Assembly: GCF_001976065.1 (NCBI RefSeq)
Contig: NZ_MNAH01000007.1
Coordinates: 178,679 to 242,678 of the forward strand
DNA from: Pseudomonas putida
GTDB lineage: Bacteria; Pseudomonadota; Gammaproteobacteria; Pseudomonadales; Pseudomonadaceae
Direction of reading: 5' to 3'
DNA: 64,000 nucleotides
Made by a program: the position numbers and the translations under genes. Under the pieces are notes generated by a model. That model was given only the letters and a program-made list of their open reading frames with translations. It was not told where the DNA came from and did no database searches. Position 1 is the stretch's first letter; each line of letters starts with the position of its first letter. Shown here one piece after another: positions 54,635-63,325 of the stretch.

Positions 54635-55440
54635 GACTTTCCATAAGCCACGAGACCACCTATCACTACGAGGATCAGGTGCGGGCGAGCATCCAGTACC
54701 TGCGGCTGACCCCCCACGACAGCGAGCGCCAGCACGTGCTCAGCTGGCAGCTCGACCTGCCGCGGCCGGTGCGTGCGCAACTTGATCCGTTCGGCAACAT
54801 CCTGCATGTGCTGACCATGGACGAGCCCCACGAGGCGATCATCATTGGCGCCCGCGGCCAGGTCGACATCGACGAATTGCGTGAGGCGGAACATGAAAGC
54901 CAGTCGGCATTGCCGTTCCTGCGCTTCACCCGGTTGACCGAGGCCGACCAGGCGCTGCGCGCGTTCGCCGAGAAGGCGTGCAAGCAGCGCCGCGATCGCA
55001 CGGCGCTGATCGACTTGATGCACGGCCTGAACCAGCACATGACCTACACGCCGGGCGCCACCGAAGTGGACACCAGCGCCGCACAGGCTTTCGCCGGGCG
55101 TTCGGGCGTGTGCCAGGACCACACCCACGCGTTCCTCGCCTGCGCCCGCAGCCTGGGCATCCCGTCGCGTTATGTGTCGGGGTATCTGTACAGCGAGAAC
55201 AGCGAACACCTGGCCAGCCATGCCTGGGCCGAAGCCTGGCTCGATGACGCCTGGTACAGCTTCGATGTGACCAATGAGCTGGCGCGACCCGAGCGTCACT
55301 TGAAACTGGCGGTGGGCCTTGATTACCTGGACGCCTGCCCGGTGCGCGGCATGCGCCGCGGTGGCGGGTGTGAGCAGATGCACGCCAAAGTGTTTGTTTC
55401 GCCGACGCCTGCACCGGTCATCTCAGTGCAACAACAGTAA
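54631..55440 (+). CDS. Transglutaminase-family cysteine protease-like protein
   Basis: 269 aa. N-terminal beta domain (LSISHETTYHYED), then a transglutaminase core with catalytic Cys in GRSGVCQDHTHAFLA, His in ASHAWAEAWL and Asp in FDVTNE. Third gene of the operon; perhaps cleaves or transfers amides made by the ATP-grasp partner. Confidence 0.9.
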   Translation: MRLSISHETTYHYEDQVRASIQYLRLTPHDSERQHVLSWQLDLPRPVRAQLDPFGNILHVLTMDEPHEAIIIGARGQVDIDELREAEHESQSALPFLRFTRLTEADQALRAFAEKACKQRRDRTALIDLMHGLNQHMTYTPGATEVDTSAAQAFAGRSGVCQDHTHAFLACARSLGIPSRYVSGYLYSENSEHLASHAWAEAWLDDAWYSFDVTNELARPERHLKLAVGLDYLDACPVRGMRRGGGCEQMHAKVFVSPTPAPVISVQQQ

Positions 55441-55454
55441 TCAGCTGCACACCC

Positions 55455-55610
55455 CTGTAGGAGCCCGGCTTGCCGGCGAAGGCGTCCTTAAACATTGCAC
55501 TGGTCTTCCGTGCACCTTCCGTTGTAGGAGCCCGGCTTGCCGGCGAAGGCTGCCTTGAGTCTTGCGGCGAATTCCCGGGCGCCTTCGCCGGCAAGCCGGG
55601 CTCCTACAGG
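55455..55610. repeat. Triple REP cluster
   Basis: Two forward copies (about 55455-55482 and 55522-55549) and one reverse copy (about 55581-55610) of GTAGGAGCCCGGCTTGCCGG followed by CGAAGG, between the transglutaminase gene and the converging cytochrome gene. Confidence 0.9.
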
Positions 55611-55617
55611 GTCGGTG

Positions 55618-56439
55618 TCAAGGTTTAACCTTGCGCCTGGCCATGTGCTGCAAATACCCCACCAGCATCCGCAGATCCTCATCCGGCAACACCTCGGCCG
55701 AGAACCCCGGCATCTTCGCCTGCGGCCACTGGCGCAAACTCTGCGGATCGCGGATATAGCGCTTGAGGAAGTCCGCGCCGAAGTACTCGGTGGGGTTATA
55801 CGGAATGTTCAGGTCCGGGCCGAACTGCGCATCCCCGGCGCCATTCAAGCGATGACACGCCAGGCAGTTTTTCTGAAACAGCGCAAAGCCCTGGTTGACC
55901 GGGTCATCGGCCTTCAGCGCAGGATCCGGCAGCAGGGCAGGGAAGCGCTCTGCCACCGGGGCCATGCGCTTGATGCTGGCGACCTCGAACGGCCATTGTT
56001 CCGGGCTGATGTTGCCCGCCTGCGGGTCAGTCCAGACCAGGTAAAACGGCCCGGCGCTGTGCTTGCCTTGCGCCAGCGGTGGCCATGGCTTGGCGGGGTC
56101 TTCGATGGCCAGCCAGGCACGTGCGCCCTCGGTGTTGAGCAGCGGTGCGGCCGAAAGTTCGGCGGCAAAGCCGTCCAGCGCCACGGCTTGCAGGTGGTCG
56201 TCAGGCTTGATGTCGGTCAGCAGCGCGGCCAGCGGCACGGCGCGGTAGGTCATGTCACGCTTGTAGGACACGTCATTGCTGATGCTGATGGTCTGCACCT
56301 GAGGGTGCTTGAGCAGCTCCTCGGTTTGCCACGTGCGACCGGTCGCGCCCAGCTCCAGGTTCAGCTGTGCGGCATGTAGAGGCGTGCTGAGCAGCAACGC
56401 CCCGACCACTATGAGCATTTTCAAAAGATCGCCATCCAT
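55618..56439 (-). CDS. Secreted cytochrome c with N-terminal molybdopterin-oxidoreductase-like domain
   Basis: 273 aa from MDGDLLKMLIVV; an ATG at codon 8 is equally possible. Signal peptide to about 23 (LHAAQ). Residues 25-165 resemble an oxidoreductase domain fragment (TYRAVPLAALLTDI). Residues 183-273 form a class-I cytochrome c with CLACH at 192-196 and the Met ligand in AKMPGF. Single heme. Electron partner unknown. Confidence 0.8.
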   Translation of the reverse strand: MDGDLLKMLIVVGALLLSTPLHAAQLNLELGATGRTWQTEELLKHPQVQTISISNDVSYKRDMTYRAVPLAALLTDIKPDDHLQAVALDGFAAELSAAPLLNTEGARAWLAIEDPAKPWPPLAQGKHSAGPFYLVWTDPQAGNISPEQWPFEVASIKRMAPVAERFPALLPDPALKADDPVNQGFALFQKNCLACHRLNGAGDAQFGPDLNIPYNPTEYFGADFLKRYIRDPQSLRQWPQAKMPGFSAEVLPDEDLRMLVGYLQHMARRKVKP

Positions 56440-56545
56440 GTCGTGCAAGTGCCGCAAAGGTTGGCACAGCTACGTTGGCCCGGGAAGGAAGCCAGTCACA
56501 TTTTTACGTGGCGATAAGACTTCTGGCGCCGTATTCCAAAAACGG

Positions 56546-56641
56546 CTATCCGATTACCTTGGTCAGGTTCGGCAAAATCAACAACAGAGTGGTGGCGAAA
56601 AGAATGAGCCCGGCTTGACGAACTTTCGATTGTTTGAACAT
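56546..56641 (-). CDS. 31-residue membrane peptide
   Basis: MFKQSKVRQAGLILFATTLL continues as a single hydrophobic helix of about 18 residues, ending in NLTKVIG. AAGGCGG precedes the ATG by 6 bases. It is too short for most gene callers. Basic N-terminus then helix suggests an inner-membrane microprotein. No function known. Confidence 0.55.
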   Translation of the reverse strand: MFKQSKVRQAGLILFATTLLLILPNLTKVIG

Positions 56642-57036
56642 GGCTGACCGCCTTTTTTTTGTTATTTCCTGATGCCTGCCTGCACATCTCCTGACGGCAA
56701 ACGCTGCACTTCCTGTAGGACGAGCGCCTCGGCAAAACCCGACGACAACTTCGTACACCTTCACCTTAGAGCCCGCGTCACGCTTGGTTTAGATCCATTT
56801 AGTATGGTGTTAACGCAAGATGCTATTAAAAAGGCATGAGGCCTATTGCCAGCTTCTTGGGCGGCCTTTTGCTAGACACCTGCGTGTCCTGAACCGGTTC
56901 ACTGGCGGCTGGACGACCGTCCGTCTGAGCGTGAGCGTCAACGTCCTTGAGCGCTGCGGTCATTGAATCGCCGGCCGCTCGGAATAAGGTGGAGGCTCTT
57001 TGGAAGATCGCAGCCACCATCAGGTTCGAGGACGTC

Positions 57037-58242
57037 ATGACCCAAGCCTTTATTTTCGACGCGTTACGTACGCCCCGTGGCAAAGGCAAGGCCAACGGCG
57101 CCTTGCACGGCGTCAAGCCGGTGAGCCTGGTGGCCGGGTTGCTCACCGCGCTGCAACAGCGAACCGACCTTGACTCCAGTCAGGTTGATGACGTGGTGCT
57201 CGGGTGCGTGACGCCGATTGGCGATCAAGGTGCTGACATCGCCAAGACTGCGGTCCAGATGGCGGATTGGGATGTCAGCGTGGCCGGTGTACAGATCAAT
57301 CGTTTCTGCGCCTCGGGGCTGGAGGCGGTGAACCTGGGGGCGATGAAAGTCCGTTCCGGTTTCGAGGACCTGGTGGTGGTCGGCGGCGTCGAGTCCATGT
57401 CGCGAGTGCCCATGGGCAGCGACGGCGGGGCATGGGCGCTGGACCCGGAAACCAACCTGCGCAGTCATTTCATTCCCCAGGGGGTGAGCGCCGACCTGAT
57501 TGCCACGCTGGAAGGCTTCAGCCGGCAGGACGTCGATGCCTACGCGCTGCACTCGCAACAAAAAGCTGCACGGGCGCGGGCCGATGGCTCGTTCAAACAG
57601 TCATTGGTGCCGGTTCAGGACCAGAACGGCATCATCCTGCTCGACCATGATGAGTTCATCCGTGCTGAATCGACCCTGGAAGGCCTGGGCAAGCTCAAGC
57701 CGAGCTTCGAAATGATCGGGCAAATGGGTTTCGACGCCACCGCGTTGCGGGCCTACAGCCATGTGGAGCGGATCCATCATGTCCACACACCCGGCAACAG
57801 TTCCGGGATCGTCGATGGCGCGGCGTTGATGTTGATCGGCTCCGAAGCCAAGGGGCGGGCGCTGGGCCTGCAGCCACGGGCGCGGATCGTCGCCACGGCG
57901 GTTACCAGCACCGATCCGACCCTCATGCTCACCGGCCCCGCGCCGGCCACCCGCAAGGCGTTGGCCAAGGCCGGGCTGCGGGTCGAAGACATCGACCTGT
58001 TCGAGGTCAACGAGGCGTTTGCCTCGGTGGTGCTGAAGTTCGTCAAGGACATGGCCGTCGACCCGGACAAGGTCAATGTCAACGGCGGGTCCATTGCCAT
58101 GGGCCACCCGTTGGGCGCCACGGGCTGCGCCATTCTCGGCACGCTGCTCGATGAACTGCAGGCCCGGCGCCTGCGTTATGGCCTGGCGACCTTGTGTGTC
58201 GGCGGCGGCATGGGCATCGCCACCATCATCGAACGCCTCTGA
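57037..58242 (+). CDS. Acetyl-CoA C-acyltransferase (thiolase)
   Basis: 401 aa. Active-site C91 in NRFCASGLEAVN, His in NGGSIAMGHPLGATG, and the C-terminal Cys in LCVGGGMG. Thiolytic cleavage of 3-ketoacyl-CoA. Start at MTQAFIFDALRTP, GAGG upstream. Together with the fadJ-type gene it forms a second beta-oxidation set. FadI/AtoB-like, exact chain preference unknown. Confidence 0.92.
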   Translation: MTQAFIFDALRTPRGKGKANGALHGVKPVSLVAGLLTALQQRTDLDSSQVDDVVLGCVTPIGDQGADIAKTAVQMADWDVSVAGVQINRFCASGLEAVNLGAMKVRSGFEDLVVVGGVESMSRVPMGSDGGAWALDPETNLRSHFIPQGVSADLIATLEGFSRQDVDAYALHSQQKAARARADGSFKQSLVPVQDQNGIILLDHDEFIRAESTLEGLGKLKPSFEMIGQMGFDATALRAYSHVERIHHVHTPGNSSGIVDGAALMLIGSEAKGRALGLQPRARIVATAVTSTDPTLMLTGPAPATRKALAKAGLRVEDIDLFEVNEAFASVVLKFVKDMAVDPDKVNVNGGSIAMGHPLGATGCAILGTLLDELQARRLRYGLATLCVGGGMGIATIIERL

Positions 58243-58266
58243 TCCCGCACTTCAAGGAACCTGTTC

Positions 58267-60411
58267 ATGAACCAAGCCATTCGCTACGAAAAAGGCCAGG
58301 ACCAGATCGTCGTGCTGACCGTCGACATGCCCGGCCAGAGCGCCAACACCATGAATGCGGTCTACCGCGAGGCCATGGCTGACTGTGTCGCCCGCCTGGT
58401 AGCAGACAAGGACAACATCGCGGGTGTGATCATCACCTCGGCCAAGAAAACCTTCTTTGCCGGCGGTGACCTCAATGAGCTGATCAAGGTCGACAAAACC
58501 CAAGCCAAGGCGTTCTACGACAGGGTTCTGACCCTCAAGGGGCAATTGCGCACCCTGGAAACCCTTGGTAAACCCGTGGTCGCCGCGATCAATGGCGCGG
58601 CGTTGGGCGGCGGCTGGGAAATCTGCCTGTCGTGCCACCACCGCATCGCGCTGGACGATCCCTCCGTACAACTGGGCTTACCGGAAGTGACCCTCGGCCT
58701 GCTGCCGGGCGGTGGCGGGGTAGTGCGTATGGTACGGATGCTCGGCATTGAAAAAGCCCTGCCGTACTTGCTCGAAGGCAAGAAAGTCCGCCCGCAGCAG
58801 GCCTTGCAGGCGGGCTTGATCGATGAACTGGCGACGGATCGCGAGGCACTGCTGAGCAAGGCGCGCAGCTGGATCATTGCCCACCCGACGGCGGTTCAGC
58901 GCTGGGACGTGAAGGGTTACCAGATTCCCGGTGGTACGCCGTCTAACCCGAAAGTTGCACAGATGCTGGCGATTGCGCCGTCGATCCTGCGCAGTAAAAC
59001 CCAAGGTACGCTGCCGGCGCCGGAGAAAATCCTCTGCGCTGCGGTGGAGGGCGCCCAAGTGGATTTCGACACGGCGCAACTGATCGAAACCCGTTATTTC
59101 ACCGAGCTGACCACTGGCCAGGTCGCGAAAAACCTGATCGGCACCTTCTGGTTCCAGCTCAACGAAATCAATGCCGGAGGTTCGCGTCCGCAAGGTTTCG
59201 CGCCCCATGTGACGAAAAAAGTCGGGGTGCTCGGCGCCGGGATGATGGGGGCGGGCATCGCTTTTGTCAGCGCGTCGGCCGGTATCGATGTGGTGCTCAA
59301 GGACATCACCCTGGCGGCGGCCGAGAAGGGCAAGGCGCACTCGACGGCATTGCTGGACAAAAAAGTGGCGCGCCGGCAGATCAATGCCGAGCAGCGTGAA
59401 ACCGTGCTGGCGCGCATCCATACTACCGACAGCGATGCCGACCTGGCAGGTTGCGACCTGATTATCGAAGCAGTATTCGAGGACCGTGAGTTGAAGGCCA
59501 AGGTCTCCTCGGCCGCGCAAAAAGTCGTGGGTGCGGATGCGGTGATTGCCTCCAATACCTCGACCCTGCCAATCAGTGGGTTGGCCACTGCAGTGCCCGA
59601 CCCGAGCAAGTTCATCGGCCTGCATTTCTTCAGCCCCGTGGAAAAAATGCCGTTGGTGGAAATCATCAAGGGCGCCAGCACCAGCGAAGAGACCCTGGCT
59701 CGTGGCTTCGATTTCGTCCTGCAGATCCGGAAAACCCCGATCGTGGTCAATGACAGTCGTGGTTTCTTCACGTCCCGGGTGTTTGGCACTTTCACCAACG
59801 AAGGTATTGCCATGCTCGGTGAAGGCGTCTGCGCGGCGATGATCGAGACCGAGGCGCGCAAGGCCGGCATGCCGGTCGGGCCGCTGGCGATCGCCGATGA
59901 AGTTTCCCTGAGCCTCATGAACCACATCCGTCAGCAAACCGCCAAAGACTTACAGGCAGAAGGCAAGGCGCTGATCGACCACCCGGCGTACGCCGTGATT
60001 GACTTGCTGCTCAACGAATACAAGCGTCCGGGCAAGGCCGCCGGGGGGGGATTCTACGAGTACCCCGGGAGAGGCCAAAAACATTTGTGGTCGGAACTGA
60101 AAACCCGCTTCGAAAAGGCCGATGGGCAAATTTCGCCAAAGGATGTGCGCGATCGCCTGCTGTTCGTGCAAGCCATCGAAACCGTACGCTGTGTGGAGGA
60201 GGGCGTGCTGACCTCCACGGCGGATGCCAACGTTGGCTCGATCTTCGGCATCGGTTTCGCCACCTGGACCGGTGGAGCACTGCAGTTCATCAATCAGTAC
60301 GGGGTCAAGGACTTCGTTGCCCGCGCCCAGTATCTGGCCAGGCAATACGGCGAGCGTTTCGCACCGCCGGCCTTGTTGCTGGAGAAAGCCGCCACAGGGG
60401 AGGCTTTTTAG
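58267..60411 (+). CDS. Bifunctional enoyl-CoA hydratase / 3-hydroxyacyl-CoA dehydrogenase (FadJ-like)
   Basis: 714 aa. N-terminal crotonase domain (about 10-200; FFAGGDLNELIK, GAALGGGWEICLSCHHRIAL) and 3HCDH (about 315-620; VGVLGAGMMGAGIAFVSASA). Catalytic His of the dehydrogenase is in GLHFFSPVEKMPLVE. Performs two steps of beta-oxidation. Follows the thiolase after 24 bp. Confidence 0.92.
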   Translation: MNQAIRYEKGQDQIVVLTVDMPGQSANTMNAVYREAMADCVARLVADKDNIAGVIITSAKKTFFAGGDLNELIKVDKTQAKAFYDRVLTLKGQLRTLETLGKPVVAAINGAALGGGWEICLSCHHRIALDDPSVQLGLPEVTLGLLPGGGGVVRMVRMLGIEKALPYLLEGKKVRPQQALQAGLIDELATDREALLSKARSWIIAHPTAVQRWDVKGYQIPGGTPSNPKVAQMLAIAPSILRSKTQGTLPAPEKILCAAVEGAQVDFDTAQLIETRYFTELTTGQVAKNLIGTFWFQLNEINAGGSRPQGFAPHVTKKVGVLGAGMMGAGIAFVSASAGIDVVLKDITLAAAEKGKAHSTALLDKKVARRQINAEQRETVLARIHTTDSDADLAGCDLIIEAVFEDRELKAKVSSAAQKVVGADAVIASNTSTLPISGLATAVPDPSKFIGLHFFSPVEKMPLVEIIKGASTSEETLARGFDFVLQIRKTPIVVNDSRGFFTSRVFGTFTNEGIAMLGEGVCAAMIETEARKAGMPVGPLAIADEVSLSLMNHIRQQTAKDLQAEGKALIDHPAYAVIDLLLNEYKRPGKAAGGGFYEYPGRGQKHLWSELKTRFEKADGQISPKDVRDRLLFVQAIETVRCVEEGVLTSTADANVGSIFGIGFATWTGGALQFINQYGVKDFVARAQYLARQYGERFAPPALLLEKAATGEAF

Positions 60412-60506
60412 GGATCGGTGACACGCTGCGGGGCTTGCCTTGTCACGGTGTTTCAAGGCAGGCTCTGGGGGTGTGCATTATTCCCATCACGTGTCAGGTA
60501 TTTTTT

Positions 60507-61229
60507 ATGTCGTTACGCATCTGCATTCTGGAAACCGACATCCTGCGTCCGGAATTGGTTGACCAATATCAGGGCTACGGGCAGATGTTCAAACACCTGT
60601 TTTCGCAGCAACCCATCGCCGCCGAGTTCACCGTCTACAACGTGATGCAGGGCGAGTATCCCAGCGATGACCTGACCTTCGATGCCTACCTGGTGACCGG
60701 TAGCAAGGCCGATTCCTTTGGCACTGACCCGTGGATCGAAACCCTCAAGGCTTACTTGCTCAAACGTTACGAGCGCGGCGACAAGCTGCTGGGCGTATGT
60801 TTCGGCCATCAGTTGCTGGCGCTGTTGCTGGGTGGCAAAAGCGAACGTGCGACCCAAGGCTGGGGTGTCGGGACCCATAACTACAAGCTCGCCGCCAAGG
60901 CACCATGGATGAGCCCGGTGCGCGAAGAACTGACCCTGTTGATCAGCCACCAGGATCAGGTCACCTCGCTACCGGAAAACGCCACGGTCATTGCCTCCAG
61001 CGATTTCTGCCCGTTTGCCGCCTATCACATCAACGATCAAGTGCTGTGCTTCCAGGGGCATCCCGAATTTATCCACGACTATTCCCGGGCGTTGCTGGAA
61101 ATTCGCCAGCAGGCGTTGGGCGAGCAGATTTATTCGAAAGGCATGGCCAGCCTGGAGCAGGAGCACCACGGCACGACCGTCGCCGAGTGGATGATGCGTT
61201 TTGTGGCGCACAAGCCAGAAACCGTTTAA
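60507..61229 (+). CDS. Class-I glutamine amidotransferase-like protein
   Basis: 240 aa. C98 in GVCFGHQLLALL, and the catalytic His/Glu pair in FQGHPEF. A stand-alone GATase1; relatives are called GMP synthase-like or gamma-glutamyl hydrolases. Preceded by a beta-oxidation operon, with no obvious link. Substrate unknown. Confidence 0.85.
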   Translation: MSLRICILETDILRPELVDQYQGYGQMFKHLFSQQPIAAEFTVYNVMQGEYPSDDLTFDAYLVTGSKADSFGTDPWIETLKAYLLKRYERGDKLLGVCFGHQLLALLLGGKSERATQGWGVGTHNYKLAAKAPWMSPVREELTLLISHQDQVTSLPENATVIASSDFCPFAAYHINDQVLCFQGHPEFIHDYSRALLEIRQQALGEQIYSKGMASLEQEHHGTTVAEWMMRFVAHKPETV

Positions 61230-61230
61230 A

Positions 61231-61260
61231 AGCTTCGCCGGCAAGCCGGCTCCTACAGGG
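61231..61260. repeat. REP element (single)
   Basis: CTTCGCCGGCAAGCCGGCTC then CTACAGGG, in reverse orientation just after the amidotransferase gene. Confidence 0.85.
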
Positions 61261-61281
61261 AGTTGGATTGCCAGCGATTCC

Positions 61282-62253
61282 CTACAACCACCCCGACTTC
61301 TTGAAGCTCGCCCACAAACCCGTACACCCCACCGCGATAAACCCCAACACTGCGAAATACCCGTAATGCCAGGTCAGCTCCGGCATGTTCTGGAAGTTCA
61401 TTCCGTAGATCCCCGCCACCGCCGTCGGGAACGCCAGGATCGCCGCCCAGGCCGCGAACTTGCGCTGCACCACACTCTGGCGTGAGGCCTCCAGCAACAC
61501 CCCGACCTCGATGGTCTGGCTGGCAATGTCCGCCAGGGTCGTCAGGTCTTCCATCTGCCGCGTCACATGAATCTGCACATCGCGGAAATACGGGCGCATG
61601 TTCTTGTCGATAAAGGGGAAGCTCAGCTTTTGCAGTTCCTCGCCGATCTCCACCATCGGCGCGGCAAACCGGCGCAAGCGCAATACATCGCGGCGCAAGC
61701 TATGGAGCTTTTGAATGTCGCGCTCATTCAGTGAGCCGCACATCACGTTGCGTTCCAGCTCATCGATCTCGGCATGGATCGCTTCGCCCATTGGCTGGTA
61801 GTTTTCGATGACGAAATCGAGGATGGCATAGAGTACGAAATCTTCCCCGTGCTCCAGCAACAGCGGACGCGCCTCACAACGCTGGCGGACATAAGCGTAG
61901 GACGCCGAATGACCGTTGCGCGCGGTAATGATGTAGCCGTTGCCAGCAAAGATATGCGTCTCGATGAACTTGAGTTTGCCTTCTTCGCGAATGGGCGAAT
62001 AGGTGACGATGAACAGCGCATCGCCAAAGGTTTCCAGCTTCGGGCGGCTGTGTTTTTCCAGGGCGTCTTCAATGGCCAGCTCATGCAGGTTGAACTGGCG
62101 TTGCAGGTTGTACAGCTCCTCTTCATTCGGCTCTTCCAGGCCGATCCAGACGAAGTGCCCAGGCTTCGCAGCCCAGGCCGCGCCTTCGTCGAGGGTTATA
62201 TTGGTGACTTTCTTACCGGCGCTGTAAACCGCAGCAGCAACAACTCTACCCAT
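61282..62253 (-). CDS. corA: CorA-family magnesium transporter
   Basis: 323 aa. Long cytoplasmic domain, two C-terminal membrane helices, and the signature YGMNFQNMPEL between them (GMN, MPEL). Transports Mg2+, perhaps Co2+ or Ni2+. Ends FKKSGWL. Single gene. Confidence 0.92.
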   Translation of the reverse strand: MGRVVAAAVYSAGKKVTNITLDEGAAWAAKPGHFVWIGLEEPNEEELYNLQRQFNLHELAIEDALEKHSRPKLETFGDALFIVTYSPIREEGKLKFIETHIFAGNGYIITARNGHSASYAYVRQRCEARPLLLEHGEDFVLYAILDFVIENYQPMGEAIHAEIDELERNVMCGSLNERDIQKLHSLRRDVLRLRRFAAPMVEIGEELQKLSFPFIDKNMRPYFRDVQIHVTRQMEDLTTLADIASQTIEVGVLLEASRQSVVQRKFAAWAAILAFPTAVAGIYGMNFQNMPELTWHYGYFAVLGFIAVGCTGLWASFKKSGWL

Positions 62254-62398
62254 GATGTTGATTCACTTCTTCTTGGCAGCGTTCAGCTTAGCCTTGTCTG
62301 CTACTTGAGAGTCAGTGAAATTTTGCGGTGTGCCAATCCGGCTTGCGGGCGAAGGCGGCCATTCAGTCGATGGATCTATCGGCTGACAGACTGCTTTT

Positions 62399-63121
62399 TC
62401 AAGCAGCCTGCAGTTGCCGATCCATCGATTCAATGCACTCGCGCATCTGCTCGCGGCACTGGGCGATCAGCATGGGCATGTCATCCAGGCTCAATCCTGC
62501 CGTAGGAATGGCCGGCAGGGAGCGGATCAGAATTTTCCCACTGCGCCAGCGGTTCAATCGCATGTGTTTGACGTAAGTGCTGACACACACCGGAACGATC
62601 GGTACCCCGGCCGCTATGGCCATCTGGAAGGCGCCTTTCTTGAATGGCAACAACGCTTCGCCCAGGTTGCGCGTGCCCTCCGGGAAAACCCAGATCGAAG
62701 TGTCTTCATTCTGCAGGGTATGGGTGGTGGTCAACATCGACCGGCGCGCTTTCTGCGCATTGCCGCGGTCGATCAGCACATTGCCGGCCAGCCAGAACAA
62801 CTGACCGAACAATGGCACCCATTTCAGGCTTTTTTTACCAATGCACACGGTTCGGCGGGGCACCACATTGCCAAACACGAACAAATCGTAGTTGGACTGG
62901 TGATTGGCAATGATCACGCAGCTGTCGGGTTGATCCATCAACGGCCCGACTTCGGCTTTTACCCGCAGGCGCAAGATGCACATTGCCGGCCACGCATAGA
63001 GGCGCGCGCACAGGCGGCTGTTGTCCGGATTGAACGGGCGACACAGGCCAAGCACCACGCCCAACACACCCGCCACAATAAAGTGCAGACCCATCAATGA
63101 CATACGTAAAGCGAACAGCAT
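62399..63121 (-). CDS. plsC: 1-acyl-sn-glycerol-3-phosphate acyltransferase (PlsC)
   Basis: 240 aa from MLFALRMSLM. N-terminal membrane helix, then NHQSNYD with H74-x4-D79 and FPEGTRN, the four-block acyltransferase motif. Makes phosphatidate. The longer frame adds 20 unsupported residues. Confidence 0.88.
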   Translation of the reverse strand: MLFALRMSLMGLHFIVAGVLGVVLGLCRPFNPDNSRLCARLYAWPAMCILRLRVKAEVGPLMDQPDSCVIIANHQSNYDLFVFGNVVPRRTVCIGKKSLKWVPLFGQLFWLAGNVLIDRGNAQKARRSMLTTTHTLQNEDTSIWVFPEGTRNLGEALLPFKKGAFQMAIAAGVPIVPVCVSTYVKHMRLNRWRSGKILIRSLPAIPTAGLSLDDMPMLIAQCREQMRECIESMDRQLQAA

Positions 63122-63276
63122 TTGCAGGCCCCACCGGGACAAAAGGTGGCGCAGTGTACGGATGTGCACTGTTTTCGGCAATTGCCGCTATATAGGCGGG
63201 AGAAGGACGATGTTTAAGTGCATGTTTCCGACTGGTGGGTCAGACTTGTCCTAGAGCGGTCCCAGCGTTTTCAACG

Positions 63277-63302
63277 CAAAAGCCCGACACGACGGTCGGG
63301 CT
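63277..63302 (-). terminator. Terminator after the crotonase gene
   Basis: AGCCCGAC (63281-63288) and GTCGGGCT (63295-63302) form an 8-bp stem. On the minus strand a TTTT run follows. Confidence 0.85.
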
Positions 63303-63325
63303 CCCGGGTTAATGCAGCATCGGGC

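Noticed and set aside
56826..56963. Possible 45-residue ORF (minus strand, MTAALKDVDAHA)
   Set aside because: No ribosome site and no recognisable pattern; could be real, but not supported.
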